From contig NZIN01000058.1 in the NCBI GenBank assembly GCA_002689905.1, forward strand, positions 1 to 9,457: DNA of 9,457 nt, in the 5' to 3' direction. Under the pieces are notes generated by a model. It was not told the origin of the DNA. It searched no databases and saw nothing but the letters and a program-made list of their open reading frames with translations. Source of the stretch: Rickettsiales bacterium. GTDB taxonomy: Bacteria > Pseudomonadota > Alphaproteobacteria > TMED109. Made by a program: the position numbers and the translations under genes. Positions 4,580 through 9,457 of the stretch are shown one piece after another. Numbering within the stretch: the stretch's first letter is position 1; every line of letters begins with the position of its first letter.

Positions 4580-4838
4580 TAGATTCATCTTCACTTGACA
4601 TTAATAAAACAATATAATGGACAGCCTTTAATAAGTCTTTTCTATTACGACCATCTTTCTTACCAAACCTTGCAAGATATTTAATTGCATTGGCTTGACA
4701 AAAATCTTTATCTATACCACACGACCTCAAAAGGTCTTGTACTTGTACACCCTCTTTAACTTGAGCATAGTGTTGGCCATACGTTGATTCTATGTATGTA
4801 CCTATTTCTTTTAGTATTTTATCTTCATTGTATTTCAT
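4557..4838 (-). CDS. DUF3310 family protein (T7 gp1.7-like domain)
   Basis: The start at 4838 has an AGGA site 11 nt upstream; the longer frame to 4907 would run through the previous gene. The 93-residue product shows both DUF3310 signatures: GQHY (H23-Y24) near the front, and the core F-C-x-A-N-A-I-K-Y-L-A-R-F-G-K-K followed by RKDLLKAVHYIVLL (about 46-79). DUF3310 is widespread in phages; in T7 gp1.7 it belongs to a nucleotide kinase acting on dTMP and dGMP. Many marine T4-like phages carry this short stand-alone form. No P-loop is visible, so kinase activity is not assured; family membership is confident, the reaction is not. It is the one recognisable member of the small-gene operon. Confidence 0.88.
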   Translation of the reverse strand: MKYNEDKILKEIGTYIESTYGQHYAQVKEGVQVQDLLRSCGIDKDFCQANAIKYLARFGKKDGRNRKDLLKAVHYIVLLMSSEDESNAKKKLK

Positions 4839-4840
4839 AA

Positions 4841-5059
4841 TTATATTCCTAACGCTTTTATAACATCTTCCTCTGTATTTGGCAACCTTTTTCCAGATTG
4901 TACCCAATCAGCCATTTGTTCAAAGTTAAATGCCTCGTCCATTTTACCTTCTTTTTCCAAAACCTTTTGTGCAAGTTTAAAAAACTTTAGTGTACCCATT
5001 TCTTGAGTCATACCCATTTCTGGTCTTGATTGAAATTTACCTGGTCTTTGATTTGACAT
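4841..5059 (-). CDS. Hypothetical 72-aa protein
   Basis: The ATG at 5059 is preferred over 5083 because an AAAGG site lies about 6 nt before it and overlap with the upstream gene falls to 23 nt. The product has a disordered, Gln/Arg/Met-rich N-terminus (MSNQRPGKFQSRPEMGMTQE) and then a compact helical domain: FFKLAQKVLEKEGKMDEAFNFEQMADWVQSG. It ends EDVIKALGI two bases before the DUF3310 gene, whose ribosome site lies in this gene's last codons. The pairing with the DUF3310 gene could mean related roles, but nothing in the sequence shows it. No family is recognised. Confidence 0.77.
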   Translation of the reverse strand: MSNQRPGKFQSRPEMGMTQEMGTLKFFKLAQKVLEKEGKMDEAFNFEQMADWVQSGKRLPNTEEDVIKALGI

Positions 5060-5303
5060 ATTTAACCTTTCTGCTAAAATCATCTAAATGATTCAAATTA
5101 GCGTGTGAATTATTTTTAATCGCATAAACAAGTGTGGCTGTATGCTCAACAATTGTTTTATCAAATAGTTCTTTAGCCTCTTGATAAGTCTTAACAACGG
5201 TCTTTGTGGTCTTATTCAATGGACGCCACTCAACAACAGAATAACTATCTGCGTTGTCAATTATATCTTGTTCCCAAGGATTTGGTTTATTAGGCTGTGT
5301 CAT
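5037..5303 (-). CDS. Hypothetical 88-aa protein
   Basis: The start at 5303 (MTQPNKPNPW) has an AAGG site about 7 nt upstream and a 14-nt overlap with the previous gene; 5327 has no ribosome site. The product is soluble: a Pro/Asn-rich leader, a strand-like segment (SYSVVEWRPL), Thr/Val-rich stretch (KTTKTVVKTYQEAKELF), then helices ending in a very basic tail (FSRKVKYVKSKTR). The basic tail could contact nucleic acid, but that is weak inference. No membrane segment, cysteine or known motif is seen. Confidence 0.77.
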   Translation of the reverse strand: MTQPNKPNPWEQDIIDNADSYSVVEWRPLNKTTKTVVKTYQEAKELFDKTIVEHTATLVYAIKNNSHANLNHLDDFSRKVKYVKSKTR

Positions 5304-5460
5304 TATTTGCCTTAATAGATTTATCAATATCCTTTTGATACTTTTTATTTCTTTTAATCATCTTATTTAAGATTTTTTTACAACCATTAGTAAGATATAA
5401 ACAATATACCAACATAACTAAAACAGCAGCTGATATGAATAAACTAACATACATATCCAT
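5290..5460 (-). CDS. Small inner-membrane protein, 56 aa
   Basis: The ATG at 5460 overlaps the preceding stop (TAATG) with a GGTGG site just upstream, so it is chosen over 5472. The product is a short acidic start (MDMY), one long membrane helix (about residues 4-26, SLFISAAVLVMLVYCLYL) and a strongly basic cytoplasmic tail (CKKILNKMIKRNKKYQKDIDKS). By the positive-inside rule the C-terminus is cytoplasmic. Single-pass microproteins of this type in early phage operons sometimes act in superinfection exclusion or membrane takeover; nothing specific identifies this one. Confidence 0.76.
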   Translation of the reverse strand: MDMYVSLFISAAVLVMLVYCLYLTNGCKKILNKMIKRNKKYQKDIDKSIKANNDTA

Positions 5461-5744
5461 TATTTCCACCATTCGTTATCAAGGTTAATTTGTACATCAA
5501 CATCTGACTTTTCTTTTTCAGTAAGATTGTCTTCTATCTGGTCAAAATAGCACCAATAAGTACCATTCTCACCTGAATAGGTTACAGCACCTTTATAGCC
5601 AAGGTCTGTATCATATGTTTTTGCATTTAAGGCTGTATCATTTTCAGCCGCTATATCAGTTGCTTCAGTAGCAATACCGATATTAATTATCTCACCACTT
5701 CTACCGTGGTTTGCTTTGATTGTATCACCTACATTAATTATCAT
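5460..5744 (-). CDS. Hypothetical 94-aa beta-rich protein
   Basis: A strong AGGAGG ribosome site lies about 9 nt before the ATG at 5744, the best in this operon, and the start overlaps the upstream gene by 11 nt. The opening MIINVGDTIKANHGRSGEIINIG is typical of a small SH3- or KOW-like barrel (strand, charged turn, Gly, strand). Later residues (GYKGAVTYSGENGTYWCYFDQIEDN) give another aromatic strand pair. An Ala/Asp/Thr-rich insertion (about 25-45) separates them. It ends with an acidic tail and NEWWK. A beta-barrel adaptor is a reasonable structural guess, but no family is recognised. Confidence 0.78.
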   Translation of the reverse strand: MIINVGDTIKANHGRSGEIINIGIATEATDIAAENDTALNAKTYDTDLGYKGAVTYSGENGTYWCYFDQIEDNLTEKEKSDVDVQINLDNEWWK

Positions 5745-6156
5745 TAGTGTGTCCTCCTATTTTAGTGTTTAAATGTTTGTGTGTAAATTGTGCCGTCAAA
5801 GATGGCGCAAAATCGTATTTGAAGAATTGTCTACCATTCCACATTTGACCATAATCATTAAATAATGCATTATCACCAATAGCTGTTTCACCAAAGACAT
5901 CTTCATAAGTTTCATAATACTTATCACCGTGTATCATTTCTACTTTAGAGTTACCTGTACCATTTGTGGCATCCTCTTTGTAGTGTTTATCACAATAAGT
6001 TTTTATTTTAGCCTGAAATTCTTTATTGTTCAACCTGTCAAGTTGACTTAAAGGTACATTTCTAAAAATAGTATGGTAAATAAAAAACCATTCTGTATCT
6101 TCTTCGTCAAAATACTCTCTACCGTAAACTAAATTTAAACTAGACCCTTTTGTCAT
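5734..6156 (-). CDS. Hypothetical 140-aa aromatic-rich protein
   Basis: The ATG at 6156 overlaps the previous stop (TAATG), with an AAGGCGG site about 8 nt upstream. The product is soluble and unusually rich in Phe, Tyr and Trp (EWFFIYHTIFRNV, KYYETYEDVF, MWNGRQFFKYDF). A central charged helix (NNKEFQAKIKTYCDKHYKED) and a His/Asn-rich end (THKHLNTKIGGHTNDN) follow. There is no signal or membrane segment, and one cysteine. This is the largest protein of the small-gene operon; nothing in it identifies an activity. Confidence 0.82.
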   Translation of the reverse strand: MTKGSSLNLVYGREYFDEEDTEWFFIYHTIFRNVPLSQLDRLNNKEFQAKIKTYCDKHYKEDATNGTGNSKVEMIHGDKYYETYEDVFGETAIGDNALFNDYGQMWNGRQFFKYDFAPSLTAQFTHKHLNTKIGGHTNDN

Positions 6157-6362
6157 TAAGCAGCCGCCTTTGCGTCTTCCATTGCGAAATATAAAACATC
6201 ATCAATATTGCTTTCATCAATATCAATCAAGTTAAGATTATCTACTTTAGATATATCTTCTTTTGCCTTATCAGCGGTAATTTTACCATCTGTATAAGAT
6301 TTCAAAATATCACTAACTTGTTCGTCAGCGATTTCAGTATAATAGCTTTTTACTTTTGCCAT
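6156..6362 (-). CDS. Hypothetical acidic 68-aa protein, first gene of the small-gene operon
   Basis: The start at 6362 has a strong AAGGAGA ribosome site, and the sigma70 promoter at 6393-6421 lies about 30 nt upstream, so this is the first translated gene of the transcript. The product is short, acidic and helical: DEQVSDILKSYTDGKITADKAKEDISKV reads as two helices around a DGKIT turn, then NLNLIDIDESNIDDVLYFAMEDAKAAA. The DGKITADKAKE turn resembles a helix-loop-helix, but it lacks the full set of EF-hand ligands. Small acidic proteins at the head of early phage operons can inhibit or mimic host factors; here that is speculation. Confidence 0.8.
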   Translation of the reverse strand: MAKVKSYYTEIADEQVSDILKSYTDGKITADKAKEDISKVDNLNLIDIDESNIDDVLYFAMEDAKAAA

Positions 6363-6392
6363 AATGTAGTCTCCTTTTGGTTATTATTAATT

Positions 6393-6421
6393 AGTATATC
6401 AAAGATTTGCAATAAAGTCAA
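6393..6421 (-). promoter_or_regulatory. Strong sigma70-type promoter of the small-gene operon
   Basis: On the minus strand TTGACT (6421-6416) and TATACT (6398-6393) are separated by exactly 17 nt, five of six consensus matches in each box. Transcription would begin near 6386, about 24 nt before the first gene's ATG. The -35 region CTTGACTTTAT is shared with the candidate at 1656-1684. It lies in an intergenic gap directly before an operon, supporting a host-polymerase early promoter. Confidence 0.82.
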
Positions 6422-6434
6422 GAGATTTCTTTTC

Positions 6435-6605
6435 TTAGCTTCTTGTATTCTTTGTTGTAGTGTTTTTTTCTTTATCATATACAATTATAATATCATATCC
6501 ACCATAGAAAGCAAGCACTTTTTTCACTTTTTTTGAATTTTTTTTATGAGACCAGGTAACGATTACAGAGGTTGTATGTTCTGGTTTTGTTCTATTTCCA
6601 GTTTT
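6435..6605 (-). pseudogene. Open frame without ATG, protein-like; possible gene remnant
   Basis: A 56-codon frame is open between a TAG (6608-6606) and TAA (6437-6435) in the gap after the GT-A gene. It reads like protein: TTSVIVTWSHKK, a Lys-rich stretch, then VLAFYGGYDIIIVYDKEKN, a strand-helix-strand-like pattern. It has no ATG. Two GTG codons (residues 27 and 30) could start a 30- or 27-residue peptide, but no ribosome site precedes them. It begins in the +1 frame at the very end of the glycosyltransferase gene. A decayed gene, a non-ATG start, or plain chance are all possible. The Lys codons coincide with the A-tracts at 6519-6545. Confidence 0.3.
6519..6545. other. Three phased A-tracts, candidate DNA bend
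   Basis: On the plus strand runs of 6, 7 and 8 T (6519-6524, 6528-6534, 6538-6545) have centres about 9.5 and 10.5 nt apart, close to one helical turn, which is the arrangement known to curve DNA. They lie about 100 nt upstream of the -35 box at 6421-6416. The effect on that promoter is inferred. Around them, 6363-6605 holds only the promoter and the ATG-less frame. Confidence 0.4.
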
Positions 6606-7263
6606 CTAGTACCCAAGGCACATCTGATTCGTGAGGATTAGGTTGTCCGTGAAACACGGCCACCAACGATTCGTAAGACATTTCAAACGTCCAATCTGAC
6701 TTACTAAATCTTGGTTCTTTCCTAGAATACCACTTATATGAAAACGTCCACTCATTAGGCATATATTGTAAGTTGGTATGGTCTTTCATAAATTCATAGG
6801 TCACATTCTGGTCACCTTGATGTTTACGCCATCTTGGTCTGTCTTCATAGTATCTGTACCATACAGCTGGTGTCATAATAGTATTATTAAACTTCATTAT
6901 AGAAGAATTAATACCTGTATGACCTGTGAAATCGTGTAAAGCACCAAAGGTTTCTGTATCACCAAATTGAGCCATTTGATTGATGTTCTTTAAGATAACT
7001 ACATCTAAATCCATATATAGATTTTCACCTACTAGACCACTATCTGGATGAAATAATTGTAATTTGTTCCACCAACCAATCTCATCATCTAAAGGAAACT
7101 TTCTAAAGTCTATGTCGCCTTTTACTATTCTATGTAGTGAAGTGTTATCTGTAAAACATATAAAATTATGTTTTATTGTTAGGTGTCTTTTGACCATATT
7201 GTACAATTTTTGTACATACTCTGGTCTATATTTGTTGCCATAATAAACGCATACAAAATTCAT
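6592..7263 (-). CDS. GT-A type glycosyltransferase (DxD motif)
   Basis: The 223-residue product has the GT-A fold signature. An N-terminal strand (MNFVCVYYGN) and a FICFTDN strand resemble the nucleotide-sugar entry of GT8-like enzymes, and the metal-binding DxD motif is D85-L-D87 in LYMDLDVVIL. GDQN (150-153) and a late FHG (204-206) match the acidic and His-Gly metal/phosphate contacts of GT8/glycogenin-like families. It is therefore expected to move a sugar from a nucleotide-sugar, in the cytoplasm; donor and acceptor are unknown. Its ATG lies one base after the stop of the oxygenase gene, so it shares that transcript. It is the last gene of the module, with no obvious terminator after it. 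Family membership in the broad sense is solid. Confidence 0.85.
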   Translation of the reverse strand: MNFVCVYYGNKYRPEYVQKLYNMVKRHLTIKHNFICFTDNTSLHRIVKGDIDFRKFPLDDEIGWWNKLQLFHPDSGLVGENLYMDLDVVILKNINQMAQFGDTETFGALHDFTGHTGINSSIMKFNNTIMTPAVWYRYYEDRPRWRKHQGDQNVTYEFMKDHTNLQYMPNEWTFSYKWYSRKEPRFSKSDWTFEMSYESLVAVFHGQPNPHESDVPWVLENWK

Positions 7264-7264
7264 T

Positions 7265-7885
7265 TTATAACATCTTTTTAAAATTAAACGCTACTGATAT
7301 TCTTTTCTCATTCTCATTTAGATTAGGTAATACACCGTGAGTTAAGAAACTAGGAAATAGATACATAACACCTGCTTCTGCTTTGCAAGAACAATGTATG
7401 TTTGTTCTAGGGTGGTTATTTTTATCTTTTATATGTTGGTCCCAATATGCCTCTAATTCTATAGCAGCTGGACTAGTAAACATTATATCACCACATTTTT
7501 CTGGTGTCTGTATGTAATATACACCTGAATATATACAACCTGCGTGTCTATGGTCTTGGTTGAAATCTTTGTATCCATTTATATTGAACCATAGATTATC
7601 TAATTTTACTCTAGGAAAACCTAACTCATCTGATAAGTTATTACCTTGTTCAGTTAAAAATGCAAATAAAGGTTTTAATCTTTTATGATATTCAAAGTCA
7701 ATATCTTTTGATTGAAACCCACCCTCATTAGATACTAAACGACCTTTAGGGTTTTGTGTATTTAATCTACCCTCATTATCTTTACAAAAATCTAAAATAT
7801 AATTTGCCATCAAATTATTATCTAGTTTTGATTTTGCCACCTTAATAGGTGTTGTAAACATATCAAAAGTACCTTCTTGTATCAT
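7265..7885 (-). CDS. 2OG-Fe(II) oxygenase, TIGR02466-like
   Basis: The C-terminal half carries the family pattern: NINGYKDFNQDHRHAG (H112 and H114 as candidate iron ligands), SGVYYIQTPE, a GDIMFTSPA strand, then LFPSFLTHGVLPN (H183, likely distal ligand) and EKRISVAFNF (R195, likely 2-oxoglutarate contact). This is the build of the phage-abundant TIGR02466/PF13759 putative 2OG-Fe(II) oxygenases. They are expected to hydroxylate a substrate with O2 and 2-oxoglutarate; the substrate is unknown. The start at 7885 overlaps the previous stop (TAATG). An in-frame ATG at 7861 (MFTTPIKV) has a GAAGG site and is the more family-typical N-terminus, so the protein may be eight residues shorter. It sits between glycosyltransferases, suggesting action on a glycan or glycosylated protein. 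Confidence 0.85.
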   Translation of the reverse strand: MIQEGTFDMFTTPIKVAKSKLDNNLMANYILDFCKDNEGRLNTQNPKGRLVSNEGGFQSKDIDFEYHKRLKPLFAFLTEQGNNLSDELGFPRVKLDNLWFNINGYKDFNQDHRHAGCIYSGVYYIQTPEKCGDIMFTSPAAIELEAYWDQHIKDKNNHPRTNIHCSCKAEAGVMYLFPSFLTHGVLPNLNENEKRISVAFNFKKML

Positions 7886-8751
7886 TATTTAATCTGGTCC
7901 TGTATTTGTTTTGGTTCTAGTTTATTGTTTGGTTGTTGCATTAACATTTCATAAGCAGTACCATCAGCAATCTCTGATAATTTAAACTGATTATCTACTA
8001 CCATTTTCAACCACTCGTTTACCGTCTTATGTCCAGGTCTCATTGGTTTTGCAATTTTACCTATGTGTTGGCCTGCAATAAAACTTACAATGTTTCTTTT
8101 GTGTGCAAATACAGGTGTCATATTTAAGATAGCGTCAATAGCTGATAAAGACATATTGGTTACCAATGCGTGAGCACCTTGTAAATCTGCTCTAATATCT
8201 GTATTCCAAAACTCATTTCCTGGTCTTGGTTTATTTCTAAACTTAATTGGCAATCCTTCGTGTTCAGTACCTTTTAGAAACTGATTAATTTGGTGTGTTG
8301 CAATCTCTGTCCATTTTTCTACTGAACAACCATTTATATGAAACGTTACCGTAGATGATGATGGTGCCAACAAAATATGTTTTGGTTTACCTGTGTCCCA
8401 ACCTTTAAACTGACAATCAATGCCTTCGTGTTCTAATTGACTTATTCTTTTTCCATCTCCAACTCTGCCTCTGATTGTGTGTAAATTACCTTTTGCAATT
8501 CTAATATAGAATCTATCCCAATCTACAATTGGTTCTGGATAACGTACAAAAGGAGCATTTAAATAACCTACATCAACATACCACCATTCTTTTTCAAGGT
8601 GTGTACACTCTCTAATTAATTCTGTATTTTTACCACCTAAACCCCAAAAGAAGTGTATCTCTTTATCTTCATCTTGCCAACCTTTTTCTATTGCCGGCCA
8701 AATCTTATGAGACAAACATTTGTCCCAGCTCATTTTATGCGTTATAATCAT
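7885..8751 (-). CDS. GT-B-like phage glycosyltransferase
   Basis: The 288-residue protein starts at 8751, with an AGGAGA ribosome site about 9 nt upstream. The C-terminal half carries the pattern RADLQGAHALVTNMSLSAIDAILNMTPVFA (187-216): an acidic start, then a strand, then Ser-rich loop and helix. KPMRPGHKTVNEWLKMVV and EIADGTAYEML follow. That block resembles the donor-binding half of GT-B enzymes of the capsule/Kdo-transferase kind, in which a 'V(T/S)..S..' loop binds the nucleotide-sugar. Proteins with this block are common in T4-like cyanophages (recalled, not searched). The N-terminal half has aromatic strands (IHFFWGLGGKN, WWYVDVGYL). The same block recurs, diverged, in the neighbour at 8735-9457. 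A sugar transferase is likely; substrate unknown. Confidence 0.75.
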   Translation of the reverse strand: MIITHKMSWDKCLSHKIWPAIEKGWQDEDKEIHFFWGLGGKNTELIRECTHLEKEWWYVDVGYLNAPFVRYPEPIVDWDRFYIRIAKGNLHTIRGRVGDGKRISQLEHEGIDCQFKGWDTGKPKHILLAPSSSTVTFHINGCSVEKWTEIATHQINQFLKGTEHEGLPIKFRNKPRPGNEFWNTDIRADLQGAHALVTNMSLSAIDAILNMTPVFAHKRNIVSFIAGQHIGKIAKPMRPGHKTVNEWLKMVVDNQFKLSEIADGTAYEMLMQQPNNKLEPKQIQDQIK

Positions 8752-9457
8752 CTAATAATCTCCTGTGTACTTCGCCACTATTAATCTCTTCTTGTTTCCA
8801 TTGTGTATAGGCACAATCATACAACCATTGTTTTCTATCAAAATTACATTTTATACTATCTTCACCTATAATGTCAAGCTTGTGGTAACTTACTGGCCAA
8901 GCGTGTGATGTTTCTGATAAAGCAACCGTTGGTATACCCTCACAAACACTTTCTACCAATGCATTGCTTGAATATGAAACAACTACTCTTGCACCATCTA
9001 AATCTTTTTGAAAACCACTACCACCATTTGTTTCATTATAGTCATCATAGTTTGTACTATATATAATTTGGTTTTTGATACCTGCTTCTCTAAATCTTGT
9101 AAAGAAACCACCTTTTTGACCACCCTCTGGTTTTATATTACCATATTTTTGTAAAAATCTAGGATGAAATCTTACTACGATAGGTTCTTTAGTCAACTTA
9201 CTAATTTTCTTCATTATCTTATAAAGGTAGTTAATATAATTCCATTGTGTGCCTCTAGCCTTTGTATGTACAGGTAATTTATCTTGCATATCAGCTGTAT
9301 ATAAATCATTTAAACTTGTATCACTAGGGTTTTGTAAACAAACTAGAATATATCTACCTGTACTACGCCAAGGTTTAATTTCAATACCTTGTTCTTCTTG
9401 TATCATTTTCCACCTGTCTGATGGTGAATTTTGATTTTTAAATATACCTTTATTATA
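8735..9457 (-). CDS. GT-B-like glycosyltransferase, 5' end beyond window
   Basis: The frame is open to the right edge, and the residues before the first visible ATG (9406) also read as protein (NQNSPSDRWK), with no ribosome site at that ATG. I therefore treat it as partial: 240 residues are visible. Key blocks are RYILVCLQNP, PIVVRFHPRFLQKYGN (a phosphate/sugar-binding HPR loop), and DLDGARVVVSYSSNALVESVCEGIPTVAL, the donor-binding strand-loop-helix. SETSHAWPVS and a QWLYDCAYTQWKQEEI helix follow. This is the plan of capsule polysaccharide/Kdo-type GT-B transferases, and it aligns with the following gene over its C-terminal half. It overlaps that gene by 17 nt. The likely role is sugar transfer in phage glycan synthesis or decoration; substrate unknown. 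Confidence 0.8.
   Translation of the reverse strand, partial: YNKGIFKNQNSPSDRWKMIQEEQGIEIKPWRSTGRYILVCLQNPSDTSLNDLYTADMQDKLPVHTKARGTQWNYINYLYKIMKKISKLTKEPIVVRFHPRFLQKYGNIKPEGGQKGGFFTRFREAGIKNQIIYSTNYDDYNETNGGSGFQKDLDGARVVVSYSSNALVESVCEGIPTVALSETSHAWPVSYHKLDIIGEDSIKCNFDRKQWLYDCAYTQWKQEEINSGEVHRRLLDDYNA

Noticed and set aside
6318..6536. Plus-strand ORF across the promoter gap
   Set aside because: It is a hydrophobic frame produced by T-rich DNA, antisense to a gene start and a promoter, and has no ribosome site.
8850..8877. TTGACA-N16-TATAAA on the minus strand
   Set aside because: It falls in the middle of a glycosyltransferase frame with no gene start nearby; treated as a chance match in AT-rich coding DNA.
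9249..9434. Plus-strand ORF near the right edge
   Set aside because: It is antisense to the partial glycosyltransferase, which has clear family motifs.
1..9457. CRISPR array, insertion sequence or integrase/attachment site
   Set aside because: No regularly spaced repeats, transposase or recombinase motifs, or terminal inverted repeats were seen on either strand.

Overview
The window is AT-rich, very densely packed DNA with every credible gene on the minus strand, most of them short and joined by ATGA or TAATG stop/start overlaps. That layout, a T4 NrdC-like glutaredoxin with a CVYC active site, a DUF3310 protein, a TIGR02466-type 2OG-Fe(II) oxygenase and phage-style glycosyltransferases all point to a T4-like marine myovirus (cyanophage/pelagiphage type). 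Two envelope proteins resemble the alphaproteobacterial 17 kDa surface antigen family, which makes a SAR11/Pelagibacter-like host plausible. That host assignment is inference. No hallmark structural gene lies inside the window.

Layout, read in the direction of transcription (right to left). (1) 9457-6592: a glycan or modification module with two related GT-B-like glycosyltransferases (the first entering from beyond the right edge), a 2OG-Fe(II) oxygenase and a GT-A-like glycosyltransferase with a DLD motif. (2) 6605-6363: a gap holding an open frame without an ATG, three helically phased A-tracts and a strong sigma70-type promoter (6393-6421). (3) 6362-4026: nine tightly coupled small genes, of which only one (DUF3310, 4557-4838) is recognisable; this looks like an early or middle host-takeover operon. 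(4) 4025-3869: a gap holding a 74-nt four-stem, cloverleaf-shaped inverted-repeat structure and a second strong sigma70 promoter (3908-3936). (5) 3868-296: a second coupled operon rich in envelope proteins: a membrane-anchored helical protein, a 17 kDa-antigen-like lipoprotein, a secreted four-cysteine protein, a 47-residue membrane microprotein and an LPP20-like lipoprotein, followed by cytoplasmic glutaredoxin and a conserved hypothetical protein. (6) 163-1: the start of a small helix-turn-helix-like gene leaving the left edge.

The most interesting parts are the envelope cassette (5), in which an infecting phage appears to supply several periplasmic and outer-membrane proteins of its own, and the tRNA-sized structured element in gap (4). 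Two genuine genes of 47 and 52 codons, shorter than common ORF cut-offs, complete the coupled chain in region (5).
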